NCBI GenBank assembly: GCA_963969495.1
Contig: OZ018321.1
Location: 138,718,685 to 138,782,684 of the forward strand
Direction: 5' to 3'
Length of the DNA: 64,000 nt
From: Ceratothoa steindachneri
Lineage: Eukaryota > Arthropoda > Malacostraca > Isopoda > Cymothoidae
The notes beneath the pieces were generated by a model. It was not told where the DNA came from. It did no database searches and saw only the letters and a program-made list of their open reading frames with translations. Both the position numbers and the translations under genes were made by a program. Shown piece after piece: positions 45,641 through 59,160 of the stretch. Position 1 is the stretch's first letter; every line of letters begins with the position of its first letter.

Positions 45641-45735
45641 TAAATGACAGGACGCGAACCACTATAAATGTAGAGTCCTATATGCTTTAGTACATTGTCT
45701 CCATTAAGCTTTCCTAATACTTTGGTGGTTCAACT
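45640..45735 (-). repeat. Possible tRNA-derived SINE head
   Basis: Minus strand has GGTTCGCGTCC (45659-45649), a good B box, and upstream GCTTAATGGAGACAATG (about 45715-45699) loosely like an A box, 40-50 bases apart. No cloverleaf by eye. Weaker case than the SINE head at 818. Confidence 0.4.
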
Positions 45736-46469
45736 CATCTCCTATTACAACTATAGAGAGAATTCTCTTTTTTTCTATCTACTATTTTAAAAGAGTTCAT
45801 ATTCCTCAAAAGGGTGCTATTTTATACTCCTTTTTGTGCATGTTAATCCATCAAAAGCTCCACTTTTAATGCGCATCATAACTTTGCGGTAGGAATTTAT
45901 GGTGTCGGGACAAGAATTGAAATTTATTGCCTAGTTTTTTAAGTAGTACTTTTATGGAAGAGTTTCGACGCCCTTTCATATATCTACGCTGAAACTTATA
46001 GTAATAAGTGAAGTCCAAATTAAGCCACAATGGCTTAGCTTTACTCAAAAAGTAAAGGAGTGTTTTCATTTGGCTATCTCATAGTTGAGTAAAGAGTATA
46101 TGGCGAAGTTAAATGGAGAGAATCTGAGTGAAAGCTATAGTTAAAATAGTTATGCAAGATAAAAGGGTGACTAATGGGGGGGGCGTGCTATGCATTAGTA
46201 GACATTGAATATCTCCCAACTTGAAATAATGTTTAATGTGTAAAAGCGTTCCAAAAGATTTCTAACTTCCATTAAAATTCTAAAAGGAACCTGTAATGTT
46301 TGTTAAGTGTTTCTGCATTCCCCCATCGTTGATCTCTTTCCCTAGTCAAATTCATCATTAAACCAACTGTTCCCCACCAACCACCTACCAAATTAGCCAC
46401 TTAACCAAGTGTGTTTTATTTTCAATCACGCAAATCTGGTCCACTTGTGAATTGCGTAGACACCATTTG
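45736..46469. other. AT-rich spacer
   Basis: No gene or motif seen; an eight-G run near 46176. Confidence 0.5.
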
Positions 46470-48600
46470 GTAAAAAAATTCAGATTGAGTTAAAGTTTGG
46501 ATCTAATTGGGACTTTATGCTACAGGATTTAAAGCTTAGCATTAGTTTGTTCTTAAGTTGAGACTTTAAACTGAATGTTGTAAACCTTAGTTTTAAGACA
46601 GGACTTTATGCCGCTTGGTCTAAGAATTTGAGGTAGGAGAGGATATGCCGGATTGGCTAAAGATTTAGTTAAATTATGATTTCATGTTTGGTGCTAAATT
46701 CGCACTTCATGGTAAATTATTATATGTTTGTTCAAAAGTTGGAATTTTAAGATGGGGGCTCCAAGTATTGGTCCTTAGATGCTTCATGATGAGTGATCCT
46801 AATATTGAACCTAACATTTATTTTAGGATGTGAAATTCAAACATTTGTCCCTAATAGGGATTTACGATGGTTAATTTAAACAATAGTTTTTAGTCGGGTC
46901 CTTATTATGGTTGATCAAACCATGATCCTTAGTCGATATTTAGAATGGGTGATTCAAGCAATATCCCTTAGTCGGGAATTTAGGCATGGCTGGATAAGAT
47001 ATTGTTCCTTAGTGCGTAATTTAGGATTGAGGAACCAAACTTTGGTCTTTAATCAAAATTTAGGATTGGTGATCAAAAGATTGTTCCATAAACAGGGTTT
47101 TCAGGGTTTTAGGATATATGACCAAAAAAATTGATCCTTTGTTGGAACTTTAACATGGGTAATCCAAGCATTGATCTTTATTCGGTGATTTAGGAACTGT
47201 GGTCTAAATCAATGGTCCTTAGGCTAGAGTTTAGGATGGTTTATCCAAAGGTTGGTCCGTTTCGGGCCTTGAGAATTGATGATCCAATTATGTGTCCTTA
47301 ATCATGGCTTTAGGATTGTTAATTCAAACATTAGTATTCAGTCGGGACTTTAAGATGGTAGATTTAAACATTGGTCCATATTTGCATTGGTCTTTAAGCG
47401 TAACTTTAGGAAGCGTGATAACAATATTGGACATTAATTGGGACTTTAGATGGGAAAGCCGAGATTGGTATATTTAGGGACTTAATAATAAGAACCCAAA
47501 TATTCGTCATTACTAAAAGGTTTTACAATTAGGGGCCATTTATTCTTCCTTAGTACAAACTTTATAATGAATGTTCCAAACACTTCTTCTATGGCGGGAG
47601 TTTAGATGGATGATCCAAACATTAGTCTTTAGTCGGGTGTCTATATAGGATCATCAAAATATTTGTTCTTAGTCGGGACGTAAGGATGCGTGATCCAAAA
47701 TTGGTAATTACTCGAGATTAAAGATTGGTGATGCAAACAGTGGTCCTTCGTCAGAGCCTAAGGAGATGTGATTTAAACCTCTTTCCTTTGTAGAGACGAT
47801 AAGATGGGTTTTTCGAATATTGTTTCTTAGTCGGGACACTAGGATGGATGATTAAAATATTCGGTGCTTATTAGAGAATTTTGGAGGAATGTTACAAATA
47901 TTGGACCATAGTCGCGACTCTAAGATGGGTGATTATAATCATTGGTTCTTACTCGGACTTTAGGATGGATGATTATAATTATTGGTTCTTACTCAGGACT
48001 TTAAGATGTATGGTTCAAACCTTATTCATAAGGCGGGAGATTTGAATGAATGATCCAAATTTTGGTCCATGGTCGGGGCTTAAGATAAGTGATTCAAACT
48101 TTAGTCCTAGGTCGGGGCTTTAGGATGTTGTGATCCAAAAGTGGTTCTTAATCGGGATTTAAGATGCATTATCTAAACATTTCTCCTAGGTTAGGAGTTT
48201 AAGTTGGGTGAACAAAACATAAGCCTTTAGTGAGTAACTTGGGATTAGGTGATCCGACAATTTTGCATTAGCTGTGACTTTAGGACCAGTGATCCAAATA
48301 TTTTCCTTCGTAGCGATTTGATGAAGTGTAATAAAATTATTACTTCTTAGTCGGAACTTTAGTATGGGTAATCTAATCACTGTCAGTCAGGAATTAGTAT
48401 GGATGATTCAGACATTGGTATTGAATCGGGAATTTACGATGAGGGATAAAACTATTGGTCTTCGAAAGACCATAAGATGGTTGATTCACAAACTTTGATT
48501 TTTATTTAGAAATTTATGATGGAAAATTCAAACGGTGTTTGTTAGTAGAGACATTACGAAGGGTGATCCAAACATTGGTCCTTAGTCGGAATCTTTAGAT
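46470..48600 (+). repeat. 40-bp monomeric satellite, left flank, diverged
   Basis: Units of about 40 bp with landmarks GGATGGGTGATCCAAACATT and GGTCCTTAGTCGGGACTTTA. Roughly 50 copies, increasingly diverged toward the left edge, where units read more like GGGACTTTATGC..GGATTTAAAGCTTAG. Occasional indels shift the phase. Confidence 0.9.
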
Positions 48601-48605
48601 GGAAA

Positions 48606-48830
48606 TCTAGCCATTGATTACTATCAATTCTTGATGGCTAGCCATTGGTTATTACCCTATTATGATGGTTAGTCATTGGTTATTGGTCTATACTTGATGG
48701 GTAGACATTGGTTATTAGTCTATTCTAGATGGCTAGCCATTGGTTATTAGTCTATCCTTGATGGCGAGCAATTGGTTATTAGTCTATTATTGATAGCTAG
48801 CCATTGGTTATTAGTCTATTCTTGAAAATG
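48606..48830 (+). repeat. 32-33-bp minisatellite between monomeric and dimeric satellite
   Basis: About seven units with GATGGCTAGCCATTGG and TTATTAGTCTATTCTT. GCTAGC gives each unit a small palindrome (GGCTAGCC). Unlike the satellite on either side, though it ends CATTGGT like the 40-bp monomer. Confidence 0.9.
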
Positions 48831-51800
48831 TCGGATCCAAAAATTAGTTTTAGTCGAGACATGTAAATGTTTGATGCAATCATTGATCCTTGGTGGCGAA
48901 TATATAATGGGTGATCCAAACGCTGATCCTTTGTCGGGTTGAAGGATATGCGGCCCAAACAATGGCTCTGGATCGAAACTCTAGGCAAAGGGATCCAAAC
49001 ACTGGTCCTATGTCAGGTTGTAGGATATGCGGCCCAAATAAAGGCGCTAGGTCGAGACTCTTTGATGGGTGATCTAAACACTGGGCATTTCTCGGGTTGT
49101 ACGATATGCGGCCCAAACAATACCCCTAGGTAGATCTCTAAGATAGGTGATACACACATTGGGCCTTTGTAAAATCGTAAGAAATGCGGCCAAAACAATG
49201 GCCCTAGCTCGAGCCTGTAGGATAGGTAATTCAAACACTGCACCTTTGTCGGGTTATAGGATATGCGGCCCAAACAATGGCCCTAGGCTGAGAGTCTAGG
49301 ATGGGTGATCCAAACACTAGGTCTTTGTCAGGGTGTACAATATGTGGAAAAAACAATGGCCCTAGGTCGAAACACTAGAATGTGTGATCCAAACACTGGG
49401 CCTTTCTCGGATCGTAGCATATGCAGCTCAAACAATAGCCTTAGATCGAGAATCTAGGATGGTTGATCCAAACACTGGGCCTTTGTTAGGTTGTACGATA
49501 TGCGGCCCAAACAATGGCACTAGGTGGAGACAATAGGGTGGGTGATCCAAACACCGGGCATTTGTCAGGTTGTAGGAAATGCTGCCCAAACAATGGCCCT
49601 AGGTCGACACTCTAGGATGGGTAGTCCAAACACTGGGCCTTTCTAGGGTTGTAGGATATGCGGCAGAAAAACAATAACCCTAGGTCGAACCCTATATTAG
49701 GTCATTCAAACACTAGGCCTTTGTAGGATCGTAGAATATGCAGCCCAAACAATGGCCAGAGATCAAGCCTCTAGGATAAGTGATCCAAACACTGGGCCTT
49801 TGTCGGGTTGTATGATATGCAGCCCAAACAGTACCCCAAGGTCGAACTCTAAGATGAGTGATCCAATCACTTGGCATTTGTGATGTTGTTAGATATGCAG
49901 CACAAACAATGACCCTAGGGAAAGACTCTAAGATATGTAATCCAAACAATGGGCCTTTGTCGGGTTGTAGGATATGCGGCAGAAAAACAATGACTCTAGG
50001 TCGAGACTCTAGGATGGGTGGTCTAAACACAACCTTTGTGGGATTTTAGGATATGCGACCCAAACAATGGCACTATGAAAAGACTCTAGGATGGGTGATC
50101 CAAACACTGGGCCTTTTGCAAGGTGTACAATATGCGGCCAAAAGAATGGAAGAGGTCAAGACACTAGGATGGGTGATACAAACACTGGGCCTTTCTTGGA
50201 TGGTAGGATATGCGGCTCAAACAAGAGCCTTAGATCTAGAATCTAGGATGGTTGATCCAAACACTAGGCCTTTGTCAGGTTGTATGATATGCGGCCCAAA
50301 CAATGGTACTAGGTGAAGACAATAAGGTAGGTGATCCAAACACTGGGCCTTTGTCAGGTTGTAAGATATGCGGCCAAAACAATGGCCCTAGGTCGAGACT
50401 CTAGATAGGTGATCCAAACACTTGGCCTTTGTCGGGTTATAGGATATGTGGCCCAAACATGGGCCCAAGCTGAGAGTCTAGGATAGGTGATCCAAACACT
50501 GGGCCTGTGTCTGAGTGGAGGATATGGGAGCCAAACAATAGCACTATGTCAGGACTCTAGGATGGGTGATCCAAACACTGGGCCTTTGTCAAGGTGTACA
50601 ATATGTGGCCAAAACAATGGCATAAGTCGAGACACTAGGATGGGTGATCCGAACACTGCGCCTATCTCAGATCGTAGAATATGCGGCTCAAACAATAGCT
50701 TTAGATCGAGAATTTAGGATGGTTGATTCAAACACTGGGCCTTTGTCGGGTTGTATGATATGCGGCCCAAACAATACCCCTAGGTCGAACTCTAAGATGG
50801 GTGATCCAATCAATTAGCCTTTGTGAGGTTGTTAGATATGCAGCACAAACAATGACCCTAGGTAAAGACTCTAAGATGGGTAATCCAAACAATGGGCCCT
50901 TGTCGGGTTGTAGGATATGCGGCACAAAAACAATGACCCTAGGTTGAGACTCTAGGATTGGTGGTCTAAACATTGAGCTTCTGTGGGATGGTAGGATATG
51001 TGGCACAAAAACAATCACCCTAGGTCTAACTCTAGGATGGGTGATCCAAACACTGGGCCTTTGTCAAGTTGTAAGATATGCGGCCAAAACAATGGCCCTA
51101 GTTCGAGACTCTAGATACGTGATGCAAACACTTGGCCTTTGTCGGGTTATAGGATATGCGGCTCAAACAATGGCCCTATGCTGAGAGTCTAGGATGGGTG
51201 ATCCAAAAACTTTGCCTATGTTGGGTTATAGGATATGCGGCCCAAACAATGGCCCTAGGCTGAGAGTCTATGATGGGTGATCCAAACACTGGGCCTTTGT
51301 CAGGCTGTATGATATGCGGCCCAAACAATGGCACTAGGTGAAGACAATAGGGTGGGTGATCTAAACACTGGGTTTTTGTCAGGTTGTATGATATGCGGCC
51401 TCAAACAATAACCCTAGGTCGAACTCTAAGATGGGTGATCCAATCACTTGGCCTGTGTGAGGTTGTTGGATATGCGGCACAAACACTTACCCTAGGTAGA
51501 GACTCTAGGATAGGTGATCCAAACACTAGGCCTTAATCAGGGTGTACAATATGCGGCAAAAACAATGGCCCTAGGTCGACACACTAGGATGTCTGATCCA
51601 AACACTGGGCCTTTCTTGGATCGAAGCATATGCAGCTCAAACAATAGCCTTTGATCGAGAATCTAGGATGATTGATCCAAACACTGGGCCTTTTTCAGGT
51701 TGTATGATATGCGGCCTAAACAATGGCACTAGGTAGAGACAATAGGGTGGGTGAGCCAAACACTGGGCATTTGTCAAGTTGTAGGAAATGCTGCCCAAAC

Positions 51801-54800
51801 AATGGCCCTAGGGCGACACTGTAGGATGGGTAGTCCACTCACTGGGCCTTTGTAGGGTTATAGGATATGCGGCAGAAAAACAATAACCTTAGGTCGAACT
51901 CTATATTGGGTCATCCAAACACTGAGGCCTTGGTAAGATCATAGGATTTGTAGCCCAAACAATGGCCCTAGGTTAGGCCTCTAGGATAAGTGATCCAAAC
52001 ACTGGGCCTTTGTCGAGTTGTATGATATGCAGCCTAAACAATACCCATAGGTCAAACTCTAAGATGGGTGATCCAATCACTTGGCATTTGTGATGTTGTT
52101 AGATATACAGCACAAACAATGACCCTAGGTATAGACTCTAAGATGGGTAATCCAAACAATGGGCCTTTGTTGGGTTGTAAGATAGGCGGCCCAAAAACAA
52201 TGACTCTAGGTCGAGACTCTAGGAAGGTTAGTCTAAACACTGAGCCTTTGTGGGATTTTAGGATATGCGACCCAAACAATGGCACTATGTCGAGACTCTA
52301 GAATGGGTAATCCAAACACTGGGCCTATCTCAGATGGTAGGATATGTGGCTAAAAAAATAGCCTTAGATCGAGAATCTAGGATGGTTGATCCAAACACTG
52401 TGCCTTTGTCAGGTTGTATGATATGCGGCCCAAACAAGGGCACTAGGTGGAGACAATAGGGTGGTTAATCCGAACACTGGGACTTTGTCGGGTTGTATGA
52501 TATGCGGCCCAAACAATACCCCTAGGTCGAACTCTAAGATGGGTGATCCAATAACTTGGCCTTTGTGAGGATGTTAGATATGCGGCACAAACATTTGCCC
52601 TAGGTAGAGACTCTAAGATGGGTAATCTAAACAATGGTCCCCTGTCGGTTTATAGGATATGCGGCACAAAGACAATGACCCTAGGTTGAGACTCTAGGAT
52701 GGGTGGTCTAAACACTGAGCTTCTGTGGGATTGTAGGATATGTGGCACAAAAATAATGACCCTAGGTCTAACTTTAAGATGGGTGATCCAAATACTGGGC
52801 CTTTGTCAGGTTGTAAGATATGCGGCCAAATCAATGGCCCTAGGTCGCGACTCTAAGATAGGTGATCCAAACACTTGGCCTCTATTGGGTTATAGGATAA
52901 GTGGCCCAAACAATGGCACTAGGCGGAGGGTCTATGATGGGTGATCCAAACACTGGGCCTTTGTCAGGTTGTATGATATGCAGCCCAAACAATGGCACTA
53001 GGTAGAGACAATAGGGTGGGTGATCCAAACACTGGGCCTTTGACAGGTTGTAAGATATGCGGCCAAAACAATGGCCCTAGGTTGAAACTCTAGATACGTG
53101 ATCCAAACACTTGGCCTTTGTCGGGTTATAAGATACGTGGCCCAAACAATGGCCCTAGGTTGAGAGTATAGGATGGGTGATCCAAACACTAAGCCTTTGT
53201 CTAGTTAAAGGATATGCGACCCAAACAATGGCACTATGTCAAGAATCTAGGGTGGGTGATCCAAACACTGGGCCTTTGTCAAGGTGTACAATATGTGGCC
53301 AAAACAATGGCAGAGGTCGAGAAACTAGGATGGGTGATACAAACACTGGGCCTTTCTCGGATCGTAAGATATGCGGCTCAAACAAGAGCCTTAGAAAGAG
53401 AATCTAGGATGGTTGATCCAAACACTGGGCCTTTGTCAGGTTGTATGATATGCAGCCCAAACAATGGTACTAGGTGGAGACAATAGGGTAGGTGATCTAA
53501 ACACTGGGCCTTTGTCAGGTTGTAAGATATGCGGCCAAAACAATGGCCCTAGGCCGAGAATCTAGATAAGTGATCCAAACACTTGGCCTTTGTCGGGTTA
53601 TAGGATATGTGGCCCAAATAATGGCCCTAGGCTGAGAGTCTAGGATAGCTGATCCAAACACTGGGCCTTTGTCTGGATACTGGATATGCGACCCAAACAT
53701 TTGCACTATGTCGAGACTCTAGGATGGGTGATCCAAACACTTTGGCCTTTGCTGGGTTATAGGATATGCGGCCCAAACAATGGCTCTTTGGCTGAGAGTC
53801 TATGATGGGTGATCCAAACCCTGGGCTTTTGTCAGGCTGTATGATATGCGGCCCAAACAATGGCACTAGGTGGAGAGAATAGGGTGGGTGATCCAAACAC
53901 TGGGCCTTTGTCATGTTGTAAGATATGCGGCCAAAACAATGGCCCTAGGTCGAGACTCTAGATACGTGATGCAAACACTTGGCCACTATCGGGTTATAGG
54001 ATATGCGACCCAAACAATGTCCCTATGCTGAGAGTCTAGGATGGGTGATCCAAAAACTTTGCCTTTGTTGCGTTATAGGATATGCGGCCCAAACAATGGC
54101 CTTAGGCTGAGAGTCTATGATCGGTGATCCAAACACTAGGCCTTTGTCAGGCTGTATGATATGCGGCCCAAACAATGGCACTAGGTCGAGACAATAGGGT
54201 GGGTGATCCAAACACTGGGCTTTTGTCGGGTTGTATTATATGTGGCCCAAACAATACCCCTAGGTCGAACTCTAAGATGGGTGATCCAATTACTTGGCCT
54301 TTGTGAGGTTGTTAGATATGCAGCACAAACAATGACCTTAGGTAGAGACTCTAAGAGGGGTAATCCAAACAATGGGCCTTTGTCGGGTTGTAGGATATGC
54401 GTCACAAAAACAATGACCCTTGGTCGAGACTCTAGGATAGGTGGTCTAAACACTGAGCCTCTGTGGGATTGTAGGATATGCGGCACAAAAACAATGACCC
54501 TAGTTCTAACTCTAGGATGGGTTATCCAAACACTAAGCCTTTGTCAGGTTGTAAGATATGCGGCCAAAACAATGGTTCTAGGGTGAGACTCTAGGATAGG
54601 TGATCCAAACACTTGGCCTTTGTTAAGTTATAGGATATGCGGCCCACACAATGGCTCTAGGTTGAGAGTCTATGATCGGTGATCCAAACACTGGGCCTTT
54701 GTCTGGTTAGAGGATATGTGACCCAAACAATGGCACTATGTCGAGACTCTAGGATAGGTGATCCAAACACTGGGCCTTTGTCAAGGTGTACAATATGTGG

Positions 54801-57440
54801 CCAAAACAATGTTGAGAGGTTGAGACACTAGGATGGGCGATCCAAACACTAGGCCTTTGTCAAGATGTACAATATGCGGCCAAAAAAATGGCAGAGGTCG
54901 AGACACTAGGATGGGTGATCCAAACACTGGGCCTTTCTCGGATGGTAGGATATGCGGCTCAAACAAGAGCCTTAGATCGAGAATCTAGGATGGTTTATCC
55001 AAACACTGAGCTTTTGTCAGGTTGTATGATATGCGGCCCAAACAATGGCACTAGGTGCAGACAATAGGGTGGGTGATCCAAACACTGGGTCTTTGTCAGG
55101 TTGTAAGGTATGCGGCCAAAACAATGGCCTTTGGTCGAGACTCTGGATACGTGATCCAAACACTTGGCCTTTGTCGGGTTATAGGATATGCTGCCCAAAC
55201 AATAGCCCTAGGCTGAGAGTCTAGGATGCGTGATCCAAACACTGGGCCTTTGTCTGGTTACAGGATATGTGACCCAAACAATGGCACTATGTCGAGACTC
55301 TAGGATGGGTGATCCAAACACTGGGCCTTTGTCAAGGTGTACAATATGTGGCCAAAACAATGGCAGAGGTTGAGACTCTAGGATGGGTGATGTAAACACT
55401 AGGCCTTTGTCAAGGTGTACAATATGCGGCCAAAAAAATGGCAGAGGTCGAGACACTAGGATGGGTGATCCAAACACTTGGCCTTTCTCGGATGGTAGGA
55501 TATGCGGCTCAAACAATAGCCTTAGATCGATAATATAGGATGGTTGATCCAAATCCTGCGCCTTCCTCAGGTTGTATGATATGCGGCCCAAACAATGGTA
55601 CTAGGTGGAGACAATAGGGTAGGTGATCCAAACACTGGGCCTTTGTCAGGTTGTAAGATATGCGGCCAAAACAATGGCCTTAGGTCGAGAATCTAGATAG
55701 GTGATCCAAACACTTGGTCTTTGTCACGTTATAGGATATGTGGCCCAAACAATGGCCCTAGGCTGAGAGTCTAGGATAGGTGATCCAAACACTGAGCCTT
55801 TGTCTGGTTAGAGGATATGCGCCCTAAACAATGGCACTATGTCGAGACTCTAGGATGGGGGATCCAAACACTGGGCCTTTGTCAGGGTGTACAATATGTG
55901 GCTAAAGTAATGGTCCTAGGTCGAGACACTAGGATGGGTGATCCAAACACTGGGCCTTTCTCGGGTCGTAGGATATGCGGCTCAAACAATAGCCTTAGAT
56001 CGAGAATCTAGGATGGTTGATCCAAGCAATGGGCCTTTGTCAGTTTTTTCAATATGCGGCCCAAACAATGGCACTAGGTGGAGACATAGGGTGGGTGATC
56101 CAAACACTGGGCATTTGTCAGGTTGTAAGAAATGCTGCGCAAACAATTGCCCTAAGTCGAGATTCTAGGATCGAAGAACCAAACACTGTGCGTTTGTCGA
56201 TTTGTAGGATATGCTGCTCAAACAATGACCCTAGGTCGATATTATAGCATGGTGATCCAAATACTGAGCCTTTGTGAGGTTGTTAGATATGTGCCTCAAA
56301 CATGGTGGTAGGTGGGGACTTTAGGATGGGTGATCCAAATACTGGGCCTTTTTTGCGTTGTAGAATATGTGGCCCAAACAATGGCCCAAACAATGGCCTA
56401 AAGTCAAGACTCTAGGATGGGTGATCGAAAAACTGGGCCTATCTCAGGTTGTACGATATGCGGCCCAAACAATGGAGCTAAAAAAAAACTTTAGGATGGA
56501 TGGTCCAACTAGTGGGCATTTGTCGGTTGTAGGATATGTGGTCCAACAATGGCCCTAGGTCGAGACTCTAGGATGGGTGATTCAAACTCTATGCCTTTGT
56601 CGAGTTTTAAGATATGCGGTGCAACCTATGGCCATAGGTCGAGACTCTAGGATGGGTGATCCAAACACTCCTCCATTGTCGGGTTAGAGGATATACCACC
56701 CAAACAATGCCCCTAGGGCGAGACTCTAGAATAGGTGATCCAAACAGTGGGTATTTTCGGATCGTAGGATATGCGGCTCAAACAATGGCCCTAGGTCGAG
56801 ACTTTGGATGGGTGATCCAAACACTTGGACTTTCTCGCGTTGTAGGATATGAGGCCCAAACAATGGCCCTAGGGTACGACTCTAAGATGGGTGATCAAAA
56901 CACTGGGCCTTTGTCAGTTTGGACGATATGCGGCCCAAACAATGGCACTAGGTTGAATTACTAGGATGGCTGATCCAAACACTGTACCTTTGTTGGGTTG
57001 TAGGATATGCGGTCTAAACAATGGCCCTTGATCGATACTCTAGGATAGGTTATCCATACACTGGGCCTTTGTCAGTTTGGAAGATATGCAGTTTAAACAA
57101 TGGCCCTAGTTTGAATCACTAGGATGGGTGATCCAAACACTGGACCTTTGTCGAGTTGTAGAATATGCAGGTTAAACAATGGCTCTAGGTCGACACTCTA
57201 GGATGGGTGATCCAAACACTGGGCCATTGTCGGCTTGTACGATTTCTGTCCCAAATAATAGCCCTAGGTTGATCACTAGGATGAGTGATCAGTACACTGG
57301 GTTGTTGGTAATGCGTCCGAAGCAATGGTCCTAGGTCTAGCCTCTAGGATTGGTGATACAAACACTAAGCCTTTGTCGCGTTATAGGATACGCGGCTCAA
57401 ACAATGGCGCTAGGTCGAGACTATTGGATGGGAGATCCAA
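48831..57440 (+). repeat. 79-bp dimeric satellite core, about 108 units
   Basis: The 78-79 bp unit consists of two related halves of about 39-40 bp: half A (GGATGGGTGATCCAAACACT, GGGCCTTTGTCGGGTTGTA) and half B (GGATATGCGGCCCAAACAAT, GGCCCTAGGTCGAGACTCTA). Both begin GGAT and share CCAAACA, so the dimer arose from the 40-bp monomer seen in the flanks. Spacing between successive GATCC sites is 78 or 79. Named variants of half B (GCGGCTCAAACAATAGCC; GCACAAAAACAATGACCC; GGTGTACAATATGTGGCC) recur in blocks. Confidence 0.97.
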
Positions 57441-58190
57441 ATATTGTTCCTGAAGATACAAACATTAGGTCAAGCAATGTGATGATCTAAACATTGATGC
57501 TTAGTTGAGACTTTAGAATGGGTGATCCAAACATTTGTCCTTACTAGAGTCTTTAGGGTGGCTGATCAAAACATTTCTCTTTAGTCGGAATTTTTGGATG
57601 GGCGTTTCAAACATTTCTCCTTAGTCGATGCTTTAGCGTGGCGGATCAAAACATTGGTCTTTAGCCTGGACTTTAGGATATGTGATGAAAACATTTGTCC
57701 TTAGTCGAGTCTTTAGGGTGGCGAATCAAAACATTGGTCTTTAGTCGGGACTTTAGGAAGGGTGATCCAAACATTTGTGGTTAGTTGAGTTTTTAGGGTT
57801 GCGGATTATAACATTGGTCTTTAGTCGGGACTTTAGGATGGGGGATCAAAACATTTGTCGTTAGTTGAGTCTTTAAGGTTGCGGATTATAACATTGGTCT
57901 TTAGTTTAGGCTTTTGGATGGGAGTTTCAAACATTGTCCCTAGTCGAGTCTTTAGGGGCCCGCTTTAAAACATTGGTCTTTAGTTAGGACTTTAGGATAG
58001 GGATACAAACATTTGTCCTTAGTCGAGTGTTTAAGATGGCGGAACAAAACCTTGGTCTTTAGTTTGGGCTTTTGGATGGGCGTTCCAAAATGTTTCCTTA
58101 ATCGAGTCTTTAGGGAGGCGGATGAAAACATTGGTCTTTAGTCGGGACTTTAGGATAAGTGGTCCAAACATTCGTCTACACTTTTATCTT
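57441..58190 (+). repeat. 40-bp satellite, right flank, different 80-bp alternation
   Basis: About 18 monomers. Two forms alternate: GGGTGATCCAAACATTTGTC then CTTAGTCGAGTCTTTAGG, and GGCGGATCAAAACATTGGTC then TTTAGTCGGGACTTTAGG. So a dimer formed here too, independent of the core dimer. Confidence 0.9.
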
Positions 58191-58602
58191 CAACCAGATG
58201 GCCTAATATTTGTTGCTTAGTCTTGGTTTAATGACGCATGATCTAATGTTTCTAGAGTTTATATTGATTACGTGTTTATCGGCTCAAAATATTTTAGAAG
58301 ATTTTGAAACTTTTTTTTCCGTTACGTTTATGAATGTAATAAGCACAATTTAATAGATACTCACAACATTATTATTTAAGTTATTAAATATTTTTAGTCG
58401 TTTTTCTGGAATTCGATTACAACGACAGCCCAACTATCTTTTGGAATTTCGATGGTCTGATAGAATAACCAGTAAAAAATTAGTTTTCCCAAGAAGAGAA
58501 CAAATATATCGCGAAGGAAATATTTAAATGGAAATGTTTTTTTGAAAACGTTCAACCAGAATTTTGATCTCTTAAACTAAGAAATATATCGCAAATAAAA
58601 TT
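58191..58602. other. AT-rich junction
   Basis: First 70 bases may hold decayed satellite (TTGTTGCTTAGTCTTGGTTTA). Otherwise nothing. Confidence 0.4.
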
Positions 58603-58737
58603 AGAAGTGGCTAAACATCTTGCATACTATACCAATACATTTTTATTAGAAGTGGCTAAAAATCCTGCATACTCTACCAATACATTTTTATTAGAATTGG
58701 CTAAACATCCTAAAAACTATACCAATACGTTTTTATA
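58603..58737 (+). repeat. 45-bp tandem repeat, three copies
   Basis: AGAAGTGGCTAAACATCTTG starts units at 58603, 58648 and 58693; each ends ACCAATACATTTTTATT. Confidence 0.9.
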
Positions 58738-58822
58738 GCATCTGGGGACGTTTCCGTCTTAAGAAAAACACTCAGACAATATTATACCACCTTCCCAACT
58801 ATTTTATTCTAGGCGAAGATAT

Positions 58823-59160
58823 ACATGATAACTAAATTAAGCAAAGTTATTTTTACTGAAACATCAAGAGTTCCTCTATATGAGTCAGATAGTTGGACGA
58901 GAGGCTCGATTGTTAATGAAATTAGGTGAAGTATTACAAGATAACTAACTTTAGCAAAGTTACTTTTAATGAAACATCAAGAGTTCCTCTATATGAGCCA
59001 GATGGTTGGACGAGAGCTCGGTTGTTAATGAACTTGGGTGAAGTATTACATGATAACTAACTTTAGCAAAGTGCTTTTACTGAAACATCAAGAGTTCCTC
59101 TATATAGGCCAGATGGTTGGACAAGAGGCTTGGTTGTTAATAAACGTGAGGTGAAGAATT
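58823..59160 (+). repeat. 113-bp tandem repeat, three copies
   Basis: Units begin with ATGATAACTAA near 58823, 58937 and 59050 and share ACTGAAACATCAAGAGTTCC, TATATGAGCCAGATGGTTGG and GTTGTTAATGAA. Differences between copies are few. Confidence 0.9.

Noticed and set aside
49013..55591. Many 60-127-codon frames on both strands in the satellite
   Set aside because: Unit of 78-79 bp is not divisible by three and frames break within a few units; no coding signal.
48831..57440. CRISPR-like array (regular repeats)
   Set aside because: Whole unit repeats without unique spacers, in animal DNA, and no cas genes; it is a satellite.
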